From the NCBI RefSeq assembly GCF_963576615.1, contig NC_088716.1, positions 61,474,228-61,538,227 of the forward strand: a stretch of 64,000 nucleotides of DNA, written 5' to 3'. The notes under the pieces were generated by a model. That model saw only the letters and a program-made list of their open reading frames with translations. It had not been told where the DNA came from and did not search any database. Below are positions 37,401 to 49,509 of this stretch, piece after piece. The position numbers were made by a program, and so were the translations under genes. The DNA is from Watersipora subatra. Taxonomy: Eukaryota > Bryozoa > Gymnolaemata > Cheilostomatida > Watersiporidae. The first letter of the stretch is position 1. Each line of letters begins with the position of its first letter.

Positions 37401-38969
37401 TCTAAAAACTGTCTTCACAACCGGGTGGCGGGTAGGAGGTGAGCCAAGGCCTTAGCCTGATGATTTTGACTTTAACGAGTCATTTTACTGAATAGTCTTC
37501 CTTAAAATCTGACCAGCTCCTAGCAGCACTGTTTTCTGAGTTGTTTGAAAGACTGTTGAGCACTGACCTCAATGAGATATGACACAAGCTGGCTGAATAA
37601 TGTATCAATCACTCCAACCACTACATACATTATATTACTTTCGGTTGAAAATTCTACAGCCTTCGATGCTCAAATCTTGCACTTTGTACATCTCCTTTAT
37701 ATATTTCCTTCTTCTTTTTACTCTGGCATCACATATGATGGTTATACAACTAATCTGACAATCTGTTGTTTCTTTTTTGATCAGTACTAAACCTTTCACT
37801 TTGTCATTCTCAGACACTGGCTCTACCCTATGATTATACTATTATGCTGTGTGTGGTATGTTATGCTTCTTACAGATACTCCAGTAATCTGCTGAGGCCA
37901 CTTGATCAAGTCAGAGATTGTATTCAGTTTGTGCAATCTTTGAGCACTTGTTTACAATATGGCTGTTTCACCCTTTGTCTTACACAACCTGCACTTAGTT
38001 ACCATTCCTGGAATTGGTTTGCAGTGCTTAGTCTTGCGCTGCTGTTATTAGACACCCTGCCTCTTTCTTAAGGCCTCTTTTTGTCATCCACTTATGTGTC
38101 CCCTACTGTCTGATTGCTTGTTTTCATTTGTTATAGTTCATTCATTAGTCTTGGTGTTCATTATCTAGCATAGCACCTTCTAGTTTTTTTTTCTAAAATC
38201 TATCTTACATGTCTTATTCATTGTTAGTTATCAGTTTATTTAAAATATGTATATGTATGTAATATGTATTTTTTCAGACTGCGGCTTTCATACTTTACAA
38301 TTATCATTGTATTGTTATTACTAACACCCATGGCAGTCCGCTGTACTTTGAGGGATGGTCATGCGTGTTGATAAAGTGCAGAGAATAATTACATCCACAA
38401 TTATTCTACCCTTAAAGAAGACAGCTCATTATTGCATGTGTTAGGGTAGTCGACTCTTAAGCTGTATGCCACCAGTAGCCAAACCAATAAAAATAGTTTT
38501 TTTAATCTCTGTCCCTAGCTTCAGAGGCACAGACAAAATTGTTGCGTACTATAGAAATTATTGACTACTGTCTGCTCTGTTTGATGTTTGCCTATTAAAA
38601 CCGGTAAAAAAGGAAAGCCTGAACCTGTTCTTCATTAGATGAAGTAATTCGCTTAACCACTCTCCGCTTGGTGAGGTAGCATTTTATTGACAAACATCAA
38701 CGTTTTATTTAATACAAATATACAAATATAAAGTGCTAGTAGAAGCAAAAAAATGTTCTTTGTAACTATTGATGCATTGTTGTAATGATAGCCAATGAAC
38801 TAAGATAAAATAACTGAATTTTTGCTGCCTTCATCAGAAAACTAGCTGCAAGCGATTCTTACAGTATGTTTGTAATAATGTAGCCAGAACAGTGTAAGCT
38901 TTTTAATTAGTGGCTTGCCTAATGGTCTGTTCATGGTTTTCCAAACACTTGTTATGAAGTCAATTAACA
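37401..38969. other. Non-coding, nothing recognised
   Basis: AT-rich. Frames of 60-75 codons here lack support. Confidence 0.35.
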
Positions 38970-39450
38970 CTTTGATGCCGTATAGGCCGTGGGCCAAGAC
39001 AGTTTATCTTGCGTTTCCATTGGCACCGTTTTTCAGTGGAAATTTCTGCAGTGATTTAGACTAATTATTGTATGGATAATTCAAAGCTGAAGAAGTGCCG
39101 TAGCTGTCATTTCCACTTCTATGAGAGATCTGGCGAAAATGACATTTTAGGATTTATCTCCCCTGTAAATACGATTTCTTCCATAGAAGCATCAAATTTG
39201 CTATTTTTATCTAAATTATCTTGCAGTGATTTAGAATACCAGGGGAGAAGTCAAAATTAACATTCTATCTATTTTTGCACATTCCATATCTTACGATTGT
39301 TACATGCACACTAAAACTATATACATGTACATATGTATATGTACATGGATATATAACTGTATAGTTTAATAGCGTCATTTTACAATACGAAATAAAACAT
39401 AATAATATTTTGTTTTATAAACTGACACTGATGAATCATAACAAATAATA
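38970..39450 (+). repeat. Dispersed repeat family, copy 3
   Basis: Direct copy of 35300-35810 starting GGCCGTGGGCCAAGACAG. No inverted partner was seen nearby. The 62-codon frame inside it is an accident of the repeat. Confidence 0.75.
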
Positions 39451-40084
39451 AAAACACATTGTGAATACTTTGTATGTGTTTGAATAATAATGTCTCTACT
39501 TTTGTAGAATATATCTTTTAAATTTATTTGGTATTATATCGTTTTTGTAATTAAGTATCAATATGTTGTTGATTTCTTAACATTAATATCAAGAGATGAT
39601 TTTTTAGCGTAGTTCTGCATGATCATACTATGTTTGCATAAATGTGTTGCTGTTTGCTATTTATTTTTAGCACTGTTGTGAAGTAATAAAATACAAACTA
39701 TTTTAATTGGTTTTAATGCATTTACAACTTTTTGGATAAAAATGTTAGGTAAAACAGCTGTTTTAGTACCTACCATTCAGTCCCTTCTTGCCATGACAAT
39801 AACCAGTCAGCCAACATCCACATTTGCAAACTATATTTGTTGTACAATAAATAAAATGCTATGAGTTTTTTATATTGAGGAAAAGTAGCCAATTTACACA
39901 TAAGTTCAAAAGATAGACCACAATCATCGAAATCAAACCATCAGTTTTAAAGGTTTATATTCAAAAAATAACTTCTTGCTAATTCAATTCATAATTGGTT
40001 TGTTTATTATTCACATCACATAACACTTTGATTTCATGCCTGATAAAAACCTGCCTATAAAAGCTCAGCTGGCAGCCATCAGTT
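39451..40084. other. Non-coding, nothing recognised
   Basis: No supported feature. Confidence 0.3.
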
Positions 40085-40348
40085 GTGCATTTTATTGCAA
40101 AATTTGGGGTAAGGAGACTTAACTCTTAAGTGTGTAAAAATTTTACCTATGAATTCATTAATTTTGGACACATATCCTTGAGGAGACAACTCCAAGTTCA
40201 AAACTACCTCTAACGAATTTAAAAATATATCCTCGATAAGAGGCAAAAATGTTCCGCCTCCTATTATCAATTTGTTATACACATTTTAGATAATTTATAT
40301 ATATACGAAGGCCTCTTATTAGGGGGCCTCCCATCCTACATATTTTGA

Positions 40349-40350
<2 letters not shown>
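40085..40350. mobile_element. GGAGGC-type MITE fragment
   Basis: Contains CCGCCTCCTATTAT and GGCCTCTTATTAGGGGGCCTCC, resembling the fragment at 771-1115, and ends at the (TA)n tract. Confidence 0.4.

Positions 40351-40385
<35 letters not shown>
40351..40385. repeat. (TA)n microsatellite
   Basis: 35 bases of pure alternating A and T directly beside a GGAGGC-type fragment. Confidence 0.95.
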
Positions 40386-40388
<3 letters not shown>

Positions 40389-43257
40389 TGTTGTTTATTC
40401 ATTAGGCTCAGCTTACTTTTGTAGTCTATCAAGAATCACATGTAAGCCCATGTCTATTATTTTAGTGACATCTGTGATTGACTGGTTTAGAACATCAACT
40501 AGCCAGATATGCAAAAAAATCAGAAAATAAACGCTCCATTTGCAGATTATGGTTATGTACATAGTGTTGACACAAAATTTTGCATAAAATACGCAAATAA
40601 AATCACATGGAAAATGATAGCAAGTAGGCAAGCAAAAACCAAATGTGTCGACAAGCCTGAACAATGATGTTGTGTCTTCTAATATACAACCCTGATTCCT
40701 AAAGCTAAGAGCTGTCTGATGTGGACTACTGAGCCGTAGCGATACTAACTGGTAGTCTAAACATTTTACTTGAACATTATCTTTATGGTAAATGGATTAT
40801 AATATACCTTAAATGCACAAACCCTATTACCCAAACAGACAATAGAAAAACCATTTGTGGTTGCATTGTACTATAGCCATTTTGCTTAGTATCAAATCTA
40901 CATATGATGTATTTTAACAATTCTAAAGCCAAATTAATCTAGCTTATCCTTCAGGGTCCTATTGGGATCTGAACTGCAACATGATAAAAATGAATTTTTT
41001 TAAACTAATTTAATGTGAACTTGTTAAAGATTTTCATAAACATGACTTGACTTGGAGCTCTCTACATGCACATGTATTTTTCTGTGTAATGCAAAAACAC
41101 TGATTCAGTTCAAGCATGTACTCAGCTGCAATCTATTTCAATAACAGATTACCCAGTTTTTTCCAGTTAGAGTTTTCCCTCCTTGGAAGGTTGCATCTAT
41201 GAGGTGTTAATCATGCCTCATAGCATTTCTCTAGAATTACTAGCAATTATCTGATACAACCTCCGGTAACTTCTCTTACTGCACCCTAAAACTTATGCTT
41301 AGTACCATGTGATTCTGCAAAAGAGTTGAAACCTGACAACAACAGAAGCTATGAAACATCCTGATAAAATACACCACAGTATAACAACTCCTTACCAGGT
41401 CTTTAGTATAACTACTAAATTGATGAAAACTGCCATATTTGGTAAAATCATCATTTATTATTATTCTAACATTATGACAGAACTAAATTATTTAGCGGAA
41501 TGAAAGGTATATACTTTCGATACTATGTTATGCAAATAAAATGTATGAATAAATCGAGTATTGAATAGTAATTTGAAAGTATTCAAACAATGTTGTTTTG
41601 GTATAATAAATCAAAACTCAAACCAAAAATGTTTAAAAATATTACACAGGCTCACAACAGCAGACTCAAGTCTTTTGAAATAATTTCAACAAAATACATT
41701 TTTAATTAATTGGTTGAAAACATTTAACTTACAAAACAAAATGTAAACATGAAAAATTTGTTTAAAATGTACTAATACACATATGAAACTTACTTGTATT
41801 TCGTCTATATAATTTGTAAAAGCTTTTAATGATAAAAAAAACAAATATCTGGCAAGCCAATTGAATTATCGTTTTTAGAATTTCAGTACTTAATGCTACA
41901 ATTTTTAAAACTTTGCCGTAGTATTATTAATTCTCCTAAAACATATCAGTTGATGTTACACACATAGAATCAAAGTACTTGTTAATAAAATGTCGTTTGT
42001 CAATTTATATAAAGACTGTTTTTTGCATCATCATTACTTCTAAGAACTACAATTGTAGCTGAATGCTTTATGCCTATTTACCAAATGTATATGTAGAACA
42101 GTCTAAACAGATGCAACTACTGTGAACTAGTAAGTGCTGCAGCTTTATAACCTCGTTACATTTATATTACTGCTACACTTTCCTCTTTAGAAACTCTTTG
42201 TTTGCCTTCAAACTTCTTTGCGTTGGCCTGTTATCAAATTAGCTAATGTTTTACTTTTTCAGCGCTCTCTGAAGTTAGTACCAGTATCAGTTGGTATTAT
42301 TTTTGAAATTTGCTTTTTTCAACTATATTTGCATTTATCTCAAATTTTTAACAGGTTACTAATGAGGTTTTAACTACATTACTAATAAGTTTATGGTCAA
42401 AACGCATACAGCGGTAGTCTGTCATTCTTGCTATAAACTTTGTAGTATTATTTTACATACCTAGTATTTAGGATCTTCAGTTAATAGCATCTATAAACTG
42501 TATGCAAAGTGAATACAGTGTCTTTCTTTTCGTGAATTTTAGCAAGTCAATAATCTTACTTTCCATTTTATTGACTACTGCAGTTTAACTATGTTAGTTT
42601 AAAAAAACTGCAAGCATCAACTATTATAGCAATTTAATAAAAACGAGTTAATGTGAAACTAAAAGTTGTCCTTCTGTTAAAGCGTAGTGGTACAACTCCC
42701 AAATTATTAAAACATCACTTGAAGTTACTGTATCTTGCTGCAAAATGAGAAGGTAACTTCTATGTAATTTTGTATGCAAAATATAAATATTGTGTGGCAT
42801 GCTCCGAGCAAATATGTCAACAGCATTGTTGCTTTTAGATGCAAGCTCATAATTTGTTTAAATAGGTTTCTTTCTAAATATTATTGCATATCTCCCAGTT
42901 GAAAATTTGGGATCTAGAAGCGACCACTAGCGGTGGAAACCGTCATGGTCAGGATACACTTGCCTGACCATAATGTTCCTGATTGCAACTCATAATTAAT
43001 CACATTTGGCTAATGTCTAAAACTCTCTGTACCATTGTGCTCGATTTCTCAAAATAATGAATATCGATAGAGCTATTAATAATTCCCATACAAAAATGAG
43101 AAAAGTAAAATGATTGCAGACAGCTGTTATGATGAAAAAGACAAATGATTGCTATCAATTGGTTTTAGTCAAAACAATATTTGCGTAGGAGGATGGCAAA
43201 ATGGGTAAAACTAAAATTAATCTTTTTTTTAATGGTTTGTTGTTCGCCTGTTTATTA
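40386..43257. other. Non-coding, nothing recognised
   Basis: Long AT-rich stretch. The minus-strand 83-codon frame at 40413-40664 has some hydrophobic character but no splice or family support. Confidence 0.4.
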
Positions 43258-43300
43258 AACTACCAACAAAAGCTCTAATAGAACCAGTTATACAACTATG

Positions 43301-44115
43301 TACATATGTTACACCATAATGTTATAGCAACATAGCAAGCCAATGTTATACGCATGTTTACACTCCAACATCCCAAAGTAATGTTTTTGTAACATTGCTG
43401 GGACATTTATTTGAAAGTAAAAACAATATAACACCATAATGTTCTAACTACATTGCAAGGCAACGTTATATAAATGTTTACGCTGGAACATTCAAAGGTA
43501 ATATTTTGGGAATATTCCTGGGACATTCATTTGAATGTAAATATGATGTCACACCATAATATTCCAACTACATAGCAAGCCAATGTTATATGAATGTTAA
43601 CACTCGAACATTCCAGAGTAACGTTCCTGTGACATTTCTGGGACATTCATTTGAAGTTAATGATGATGTCACACCATAATATTCTAGCTACATTGCTAGC
43701 CAATGTTATATGAATGTTTTCACTCGAACATTCCAGAGTAACATTCCTGGGACGTTCCTAAGACATTCATTTGAAGTTAAATATGCCGTCACACCATAAT
43801 ATTCTAGTTACAATGCCAGCCAACGTTATGTGAATGTTTTAATTGAACATTCCAAAGTAACGTTCCTGGGACATTCCTAAGAGATTCATTTGAAGTTAAA
43901 TATGATGTAACACCATAATATTCTAACTACATTACAAGCCAATGTTATATGAACATTAACTCTCGAACATTTAAAAGTAACATTCTTGAAACATTGTTGG
44001 GACAATTATTTGAATGTAAATATGATGTCACCCCATAATATTCCAGTTACATTTCAAGCCAATGTTATATGAATGTTTTCACTTGAACATTCCAGAGTAA
44101 CGTTGCTGGGACATT
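43301..44115. repeat. 120-bp tandem repeat, block 1 (7 units)
   Basis: Each unit contains ACACCATAAT, AGCCAATGTTATATGAATGT, TCGAACATTC and GGGACATTCATTTGAA. Spacing is 120 bases with a single 119-base step. Confidence 0.97.
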
Positions 44116-44371
44116 CCTGGGACATTCATTAATAATGTTCGCTAACGACGTTATGATAACGTTTCCAAAGTATATTCCTGTAACATTCTGCTGAACGTTA
44201 TGATAATATTATTGCACAACATTCTATGCAACGTTCCTGCGACATTGTTGAAACATAATTCCACAATGATCATCAAATAACGTTTGTAGAACGTTATCAC
44301 AATGTTTTTTTGGAACGTTATTTCAGCGTAACGTTACGGAACATCCCAGGAATGTCGTTTTTAGTTGGATA
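44116..44371. repeat. End domain of block 1
   Basis: The non-repeated ~255-base segment begins GGGACATTCATTAATAATGT, is dense in AACGTT and similar short palindromes, and ends CCCAGGAATGTCG...TTAGTTGG. It is nearly identical to 45960-46213. Confidence 0.9.
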
Positions 44372-44502
44372 TCTTGGTGAATGACAGGAGTTGCCCATTG
44401 TATTAGCAATTGTGAATGCAGTATAGAGTAGATATGCTGCTTTTACAATTATATTATATTCATGAATAAACTAACTTCTATTCATGAATAAAATATCAAA
44501 TA

Positions 44503-45959
44503 TATCCTGGGACATTCCTATGAAATTCATTTAAAGTTAAATATGATGTTACACCATAATATTCTAGTTACATTGCAAGCTAATGTTATATGAATTTTAA
44601 CCCTCGAACATTCCAAATCAACATTTTTGTAACACTGCTAGGACATTCATTTGAAAGTAAAACTGAGGTAACACCATAATATTCCAACTACATTGCTAAC
44701 CAATGTTATATTAATGTTTGCACTCGAACATTCAAAAGTTACATTCCTGAAACATTGTTAGAAAATTCATTTGAAGTTAAATATGATGTCACACCATAAT
44801 ATTCTAGCTACATTGCTAGCCAATGTTATATGAATGTTTTCACTCGAACATTCAAAAGTAACATTTCTGTAACATTGCTAGGACAATCATTTGAAAGTAA
44901 AATTGATGTAACACCATAATGTTCTAACTACATTACAAGCTAATGTTATATGAACATTAACTCTCGAACATTCAAAAGTAACATTTTTGAAACATTGTTG
45001 GGACAATTATTTGAATGTAAATATGATGTCACCCCATAATATTCCAGCTACATTTCAAGCCAATGTTATATGAATGTTTTCACTTGAACATTCCAGAGTA
45101 ACGTTCCCGGGACATTTCTAAGACATTCGTTTGAAGTTAATTATGATGTCGCGCCATAATATTCTAGTTACATTGCAAGCCAATGTTATATGAATGTTAA
45201 CCCTCGAACATTCAAAAGTAACATTCCTGAAAAATTGCTAGAAAATTCATTTGAAGTTAAATATGATGTCGCGCCATAATATTCTAGTTACATTGCTAGC
45301 CAATGTTATATGAATGTTAACCCTCGAACATTCAAAAGTAACATTTCTGTAACATTGCTAGGACATTCATTTGAAAGTAAAATTGATGTAACACCATAAT
45401 GTTCTAACTACATTACAAGCCAATGTTATATGAACATCAACTCTCGAACATTCAAAAGTAACATTCCTGAAACATTGTTGGGACAATTATTTGAATGTAA
45501 ATATGATGTCACCCCATAATATTCCAGTTACATTTCAAGCCAGTGTTATATGAATGTTTTCACTCGAACATTCCAGAGTAACGTTGCTGGGACATTCCTG
45601 GAACATTCATTTGAAGGTAAATATGACGTCACACCATAATATTCTAGCTACATTGCCAGCCAACGTCATGTGAATGTTTTCACTTGAACATTCCAGAGTA
45701 ACGTTCCTGGGACGTTCCTAAGACATTCATTTGAAGGTAAATATGACGTCACACCATAATATTCTAGCTACATTGCCAGCCAACGTCATGTGAATGTTTT
45801 CACTTGAACATTCCAGAGTAACGTTCCTGGGACATTTCTAAGACATTCGTTTGAAGTTAATTATGATGTCACCCCATAATATTCCAGTTACATTTCAAGC
45901 TAATGTTATATGAATGTTTTCACTCGAACATTCCAGAGTAACGTTGCTGGGACATTCCT
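44503..45959. repeat. 120-bp tandem repeat, block 2 (12 units)
   Basis: Phase marks fall every 120 bases from 44551 to 45871. The block starts mid-unit (TATCCTGGGACATTCC) after a junction with a doubled ATTCATGAATAAA. Units at 45631 and 45751 are almost identical, and two-unit blocks recur at 44911 and 45391, so amplification was multi-unit. Confidence 0.97.
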
Positions 45960-46213
45960 GGGACATTCATTAATAATGTTCGCTAACGACGTTATGATAA
46001 CGTTTCCAAAGTATATTCCTGTAACATTCTGCTGAACGTTATGATAATATTATTGCACAACATTCTATGCAACGTTCCTGCGACATTGTTGGAACATAAT
46101 TCCACAATGATCATCAAATAACGTTTGTAGAACGTTATGACAATGTTTTTTTTGGAACGTTATTTCAGCGTAACGTTACGGAACGTCCCAGGAATGTCGT
46201 TGTTAGTTGGGAA
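45960..46213. repeat. End domain of block 2
   Basis: Copy of 44116-44371, ending in GTTAGTTGG. The tandem gene array starts immediately to the right. Confidence 0.9.
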
Positions 46214-46307
46214 GTCATAATTATAAAATGGTTCTCCTACTAATGAATCATTGTAAGGGGTAATCCTGTCTCAGCTGTTGTTATAAATATGAGAAATAAT
46301 ACGTATA

Positions 46308-46520
46308 TTGACCATTTCTTGCTTATGCACTGTTTATTTCTGTGTAAGGTACCTACAGAGTAGAACTGCAATTGTGGACTCTTCGTATTTATGCCCTAAA
46401 CAAACTAATCACCCTGTTATATGTAAGCCTTCAGTAACTGGAAACACCTTGATTATTTCAGTCATGAGGCCGGCAGTATTATGTTACCTAAATGCAGCGC
46501 AGTCACGTGTTGCCATATGA
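46308..46520 (+). pseudogene. 70-codon unit-specific frame, copy 1 (frameshifted start)
   Basis: This frame recurs in all four units. It encodes ISCLCTVYFCVRYLQ followed by a hydrophilic stretch with KPSVTGNTLIISV. Only the third copy has a clean ATG giving a short N-terminal hydrophobic anchor. Here 5 bases are missing between the equivalent ATG (46289) and the frame. It could be remnants of an exon encoding a type II membrane anchor, or chance. Confidence 0.2.
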
Positions 46521-46699
46521 ATGTCAGATAAACATTGTTTAAATAGCTTCCCTGATAAACGATTTCATTCATTTGGAAATCGGAATGCGCAGGAAAAGCT
46601 ACATGATGTGCTTGATTCGTTTGGATTTTCCAAAGCGACTAAAAGAGTCATGATCACTTTTTAGGGTGTGACCATGAATAATTGAGACATTATAAACAA

Positions 46700-46800
46700 A
46701 CAAACCTTCCGTTCGGCTCCGGAAGGTCAATATGGTTCAATGAGGTCGATAAGGTCCAACCTTCCATTGAGCACCGAAAGGTTGGACCTTATCTTTGTCA
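46700..46800. repeat. AACCTTCC repeat, short form
   Basis: AACCTTCCGTTCGGCTCCGG, AGGTCAATATGG and GGTCGATAAGGTCC precede an inverted AAGGTTGGACCTTA. The same block is near-identical at 63885-63985, expanded at 53100-53395, and missing from unit 3. Confidence 0.7.
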
Positions 46801-47027
46801 TTAAGTTATCATGATCACAGGCTAAATTAGTTATTTCTGATGTTATCGTGTTTATCAATGTTTTTATATTTTAGTTGCATTTTATTCTTAGATTAGGAAG
46901 ATTAGTTAATAAATATACACATGTATATATGGCAATAAAGATGAATAAAGATATAAGAATAAATAAATATATAATAAAGTTCTACTGTCACCTCGTGTCT
47001 CTTTATGTACCTACTGTCACTAGTTAA

Positions 47028-47535
47028 GGCCCGGGCACACTATTGCTCAAATCAGCGTCTAGCTGTGCGATGTATCGCAACGATTAGCTGTTTTGGCGCC
47101 ATCACCAGCCGTAAGATGTACACCCTATGAGAGATCAACTGTAGGTGACCGCTAACCCATAACCAACAGAAATTATGAAATTGCATTTGATATATTGCAG
47201 GTTTTTTGTTATCTTTTAACTACCTAATTCCGCAATTCATCACGAGCGTAGTTCTTTGCCATACTTGCAAATATGAATTGTCATCGATCTTTACAACTGT
47301 TGAAATAGGACTCGATGCTGTCATCAAATACCCAATTAAAATGCTTGCGATTAAGTTCCGATCATCGATGAAAAGATTCGGCGTGTTGGAAGTCCATCGC
47401 ATTGTTGCTAGCAACAATTACGTTAGCCACTCATCACAAAATGATGTCATAGCAGCCCAATGTCGCTGTACATCGCACAGCTAACTGTTGATTTGAGCTA
47501 TAGTGTGCAGTGTTAAGCGATAGTGTTAAGTGGCC
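47028..47535. mobile_element. TTAA-type MITE in unit 1
   Basis: The left end GGCCCGGGCACACTATTGCT follows TTAA (47024-47027). The right end complements to GGCCACTTAACACTATCGCT and is followed by TTAG, a mutated TTAA (unit 2 still has TTAA). Inner sequences AGCTGTGCGATGTA recur inverted. The 92- and 65-codon frames inside are not genes. Confidence 0.65.
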
Positions 47536-47539
47536 TTAG

Positions 47540-48269
47540 ATTTGATTGTAGCTATTAATCAATATAAATGCACACATAGTCTGCATAATAGCGCAAGAAG
47601 GGCACAACGGTGGCCTCCTTACTTTCAATATCTCAATTAACTTGCCTAAATACCTTCCTCAGATAAAAAACCATGAGTAGTAACAAGTTAAAAAGCATTA
47701 CTTCTGTTTTAGTAATGCAATTCGCTGTAGAACTTGTATGTTCATTGCAGCAGTGAGTTGTTTGCTAATGCATTGAAATGCTACTCATGCAGCAATCTGT
47801 TGTGTGTGATGAGTTTTTCAGTATTAAACATTTGCTGGTGTTGTTCAGTTAGAGAGAAGTTTTTAACTGTTGGCTAAATTGTAGGAAAATATTTTGCTTG
47901 ACTAAAAGGATGTTATTAGCAACTTTGTGCTGGGCTCGCTAGGCTTATTATAATATAGGCTTAAATGTAACGTCAGCTGCAAATTCTTTAATATGGAGTT
48001 TACTCTCTAAAACTCTCCTAAAAGCGAACTAAAATTAGGCTTTCTGAAAGAAGGAATACTATGTAATGCATGATGAGTTGAAACAAAAAAGACGGCTTAA
48101 CTAACAGGTGTCTGCAGGTGTCTACAGGTGTCTACAGGTCTTTAAAGTTATTGAAAGTCAGCACTATCTATATTGAATATAACAGTAAACAGTTGTCATT
48201 CAATGCAATAGGATACTCATACCACAGCCCATACTCTGTCAGCCTTGACTGACCTGCTCTCTGTTTCAG
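47540..48269. other. Upstream region of gene copy 1
   Basis: Conserved with unit 2 (54000-54448). Contains CAGGTGTCTA direct repeats at 48110-48140. A pyrimidine-rich acceptor (CTCTCTGTTTCAG) at 48269 implies an upstream, probably non-coding, first exon that was not located. Confidence 0.4.
48106..48141. repeat. CAGGTGTCTA short tandem repeat
   Basis: Three near-perfect 10-12-base repeats, also present at 54283-54325 with an additional unit. Confidence 0.8.
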
Positions 48270-48299
48270 GTACTTGAGGAGAGAAACAGAGACGTGTAC

Positions 48300-48552
48300 A
48301 TGATGATCCCTGTTGCCGTGTACATGATGAACCCTGTTGCCGTTATAATCGGCTTCTTGCTAACCTGTACTCAAGCCATCCAACAAGAGCTTAGCCATAG
48401 AGTCTGTGATATGAATTGGAAGCAGTGCATAGAGAATTACAACCCCGATCAATGCATAAAAGTATACAACATCTTTTCTGGAGAGGATGTCTTTTCCTGT
48501 GGAGAAGTCTGTGGTACTAAATATCATAAACAACTATGCAATAAATGTCCAA
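48300..48552 (+). CDS. Cys-rich membrane protein copy 1, exon 1
   Basis: Encodes the signal peptide and cysteine domain of a predicted 214-residue type I membrane protein. The ATG at 48300 is the first in frame after the acceptor at 48269. A hydrophobic core ([14 protein letters not shown], residues 13-26) precedes QQELSHRVC. Cysteines are at 36, 43, 52, 67, 71, 80 and 83; the eighth (94) is in exon 2, giving C-x6-C-x8-C-x14-C-x3-C-x8-C-x2-C-x10-C. The exon ends in phase 1 at donor GTAAGT. The spacing vaguely recalls single-domain TNF-receptor-like proteins, but no family was recognised. A 24-base tandem duplication (48294-48341) lengthens the signal peptide. Confidence 0.75.
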
Positions 48553-49183
48553 GTAAGTCAACACCTAACTTGTTAGACATATGACTAACTCCTAAAAGCC
48601 TTATAGAATATCTAGCAGAAGATCTTACTATGTTTTACAAAGGCTGTATCAGATAACTCTACCTAATAATCTTAAAAACCAAGCTATTAAAAGTGTGTAA
48701 GAGAACAGAGAGTAGGTTTGTTTAAAACTGGGGAGTGGCTATCCACAAAGGATGTAATCGAAACTAGGCAATGCTAATCATTGGCTGCATGCCTGTGTAC
48801 TTCAGGGTTAGGTAGTGCTAAAATAGGTGAGTTTTTGGGTTCTTTCTAGCTGACCAGTGTGTATGTGAGTTGCTCACTCTATTCTTATAACAAGTTTGTA
48901 TTAATGAAGTAAAACTACTTCACTTGCAAAAAAGCATATATGTTGTCTCTGGTAAGACTTTTTAACCCTGTGACAAAGCTGAATATCATAGATGTATTTC
49001 CTGCCACAGTTGGAAATCCATAGCAGAGTATCAATAGAATCAGGCGCTGCTAGAGCTATGCATCCATAGATGTATTTCCGTCATTGATGTTATCGTAGGC
49101 TGTCTTATGTTATGATTACATGCAGAGTTTGAGTACAATAGCTAACAATGGTTAGTCTCTATGAAACTGATTGTTTATTTTAG

Positions 49184-49509
49184 AGGAGTTTGTGGCGCTG
49201 AATAAAACCTGTGAAGATAGTACAACACAAGCTTCTTCACAAGCACAATCAACAACCACAGTTACTCCTCTAACAATATTGAGAACTACTCTGTTTATAA
49301 CTAGAGCAACTACTGTCATAGACAACACCTCAGCTGCTGAGTATGTGACAAATGAAAACAAAACACTGACACCAGTGGTAACAGGACTCATCATTACCTC
49401 AGCTGTAGCAGGATTGATAATAGTCATCGGATCTATCATTGGTATCATCATTTATTGTCGGAAGCGACAAGCTAAACGAAGGAATGTAGATGTGCCACGA
49501 AATGACGAG
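49184..49509 (+). CDS. Cys-rich membrane protein copy 1, exon 2
   Basis: Follows acceptor TTTATTTTAG, phase 1. It encodes [11 protein letters not shown] (the last ectodomain cysteine), then a Ser/Thr/Gln-rich stalk ([13 protein letters not shown] and more, residues 97-148) with N-glycosylation sequons at N91, N132 and N143. A membrane span (about residues 150-174, rich in Ile/Val/Gly) is followed by the basic stop-transfer segment CRKRQAKRR. The exon ends DE at a GAG/GTTAGT donor, phase 0. Reading through the donor would give VSSFDTV and a stop, a possible intron-retained end. The stalk is about 40 residues longer than in copy 3. Confidence 0.75.

Larger units (their letters stand above)
43258..46213. 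mobile_element. Minisatellite-bearing element, two blocks of 120-bp repeats
   Basis: Possible short terminal inverted repeat: AACTACCAAC at 43258-43267 and GTTGTTAGTT at 46199-46208. Between them are 7 tandem 120-base units (first phase marks 43311, 43431, 43551, 43671, 43791, 43910, 44030), a ~255-base end domain, a ~130-base junction, 12 more units and a second end domain. Nothing is coded. The layout recalls non-autonomous elements with internal tandem repeats known in bivalves (pearl-type, Helentron-like); that is a comparison, not an identification. Confidence 0.7.

Noticed and set aside
37572..38071. Frames of 60-75 codons, some cysteine-containing
   Set aside because: No conserved domain, no splice-site support, and stop-codon density as expected by chance.
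43301..45959. CRISPR-like array
   Set aside because: Units are 120-bp tandem repeats without unique spacers, in eukaryotic DNA.
47206..47484. Frames of 92 and 65 codons
   Set aside because: They lie inside the TTAA-type MITE of unit 1 and are absent from its unit 2 counterpart.
49152..49451. 99-codon minus-strand frame
   Set aside because: It is the antisense shadow of exon 2 of gene copy 1.
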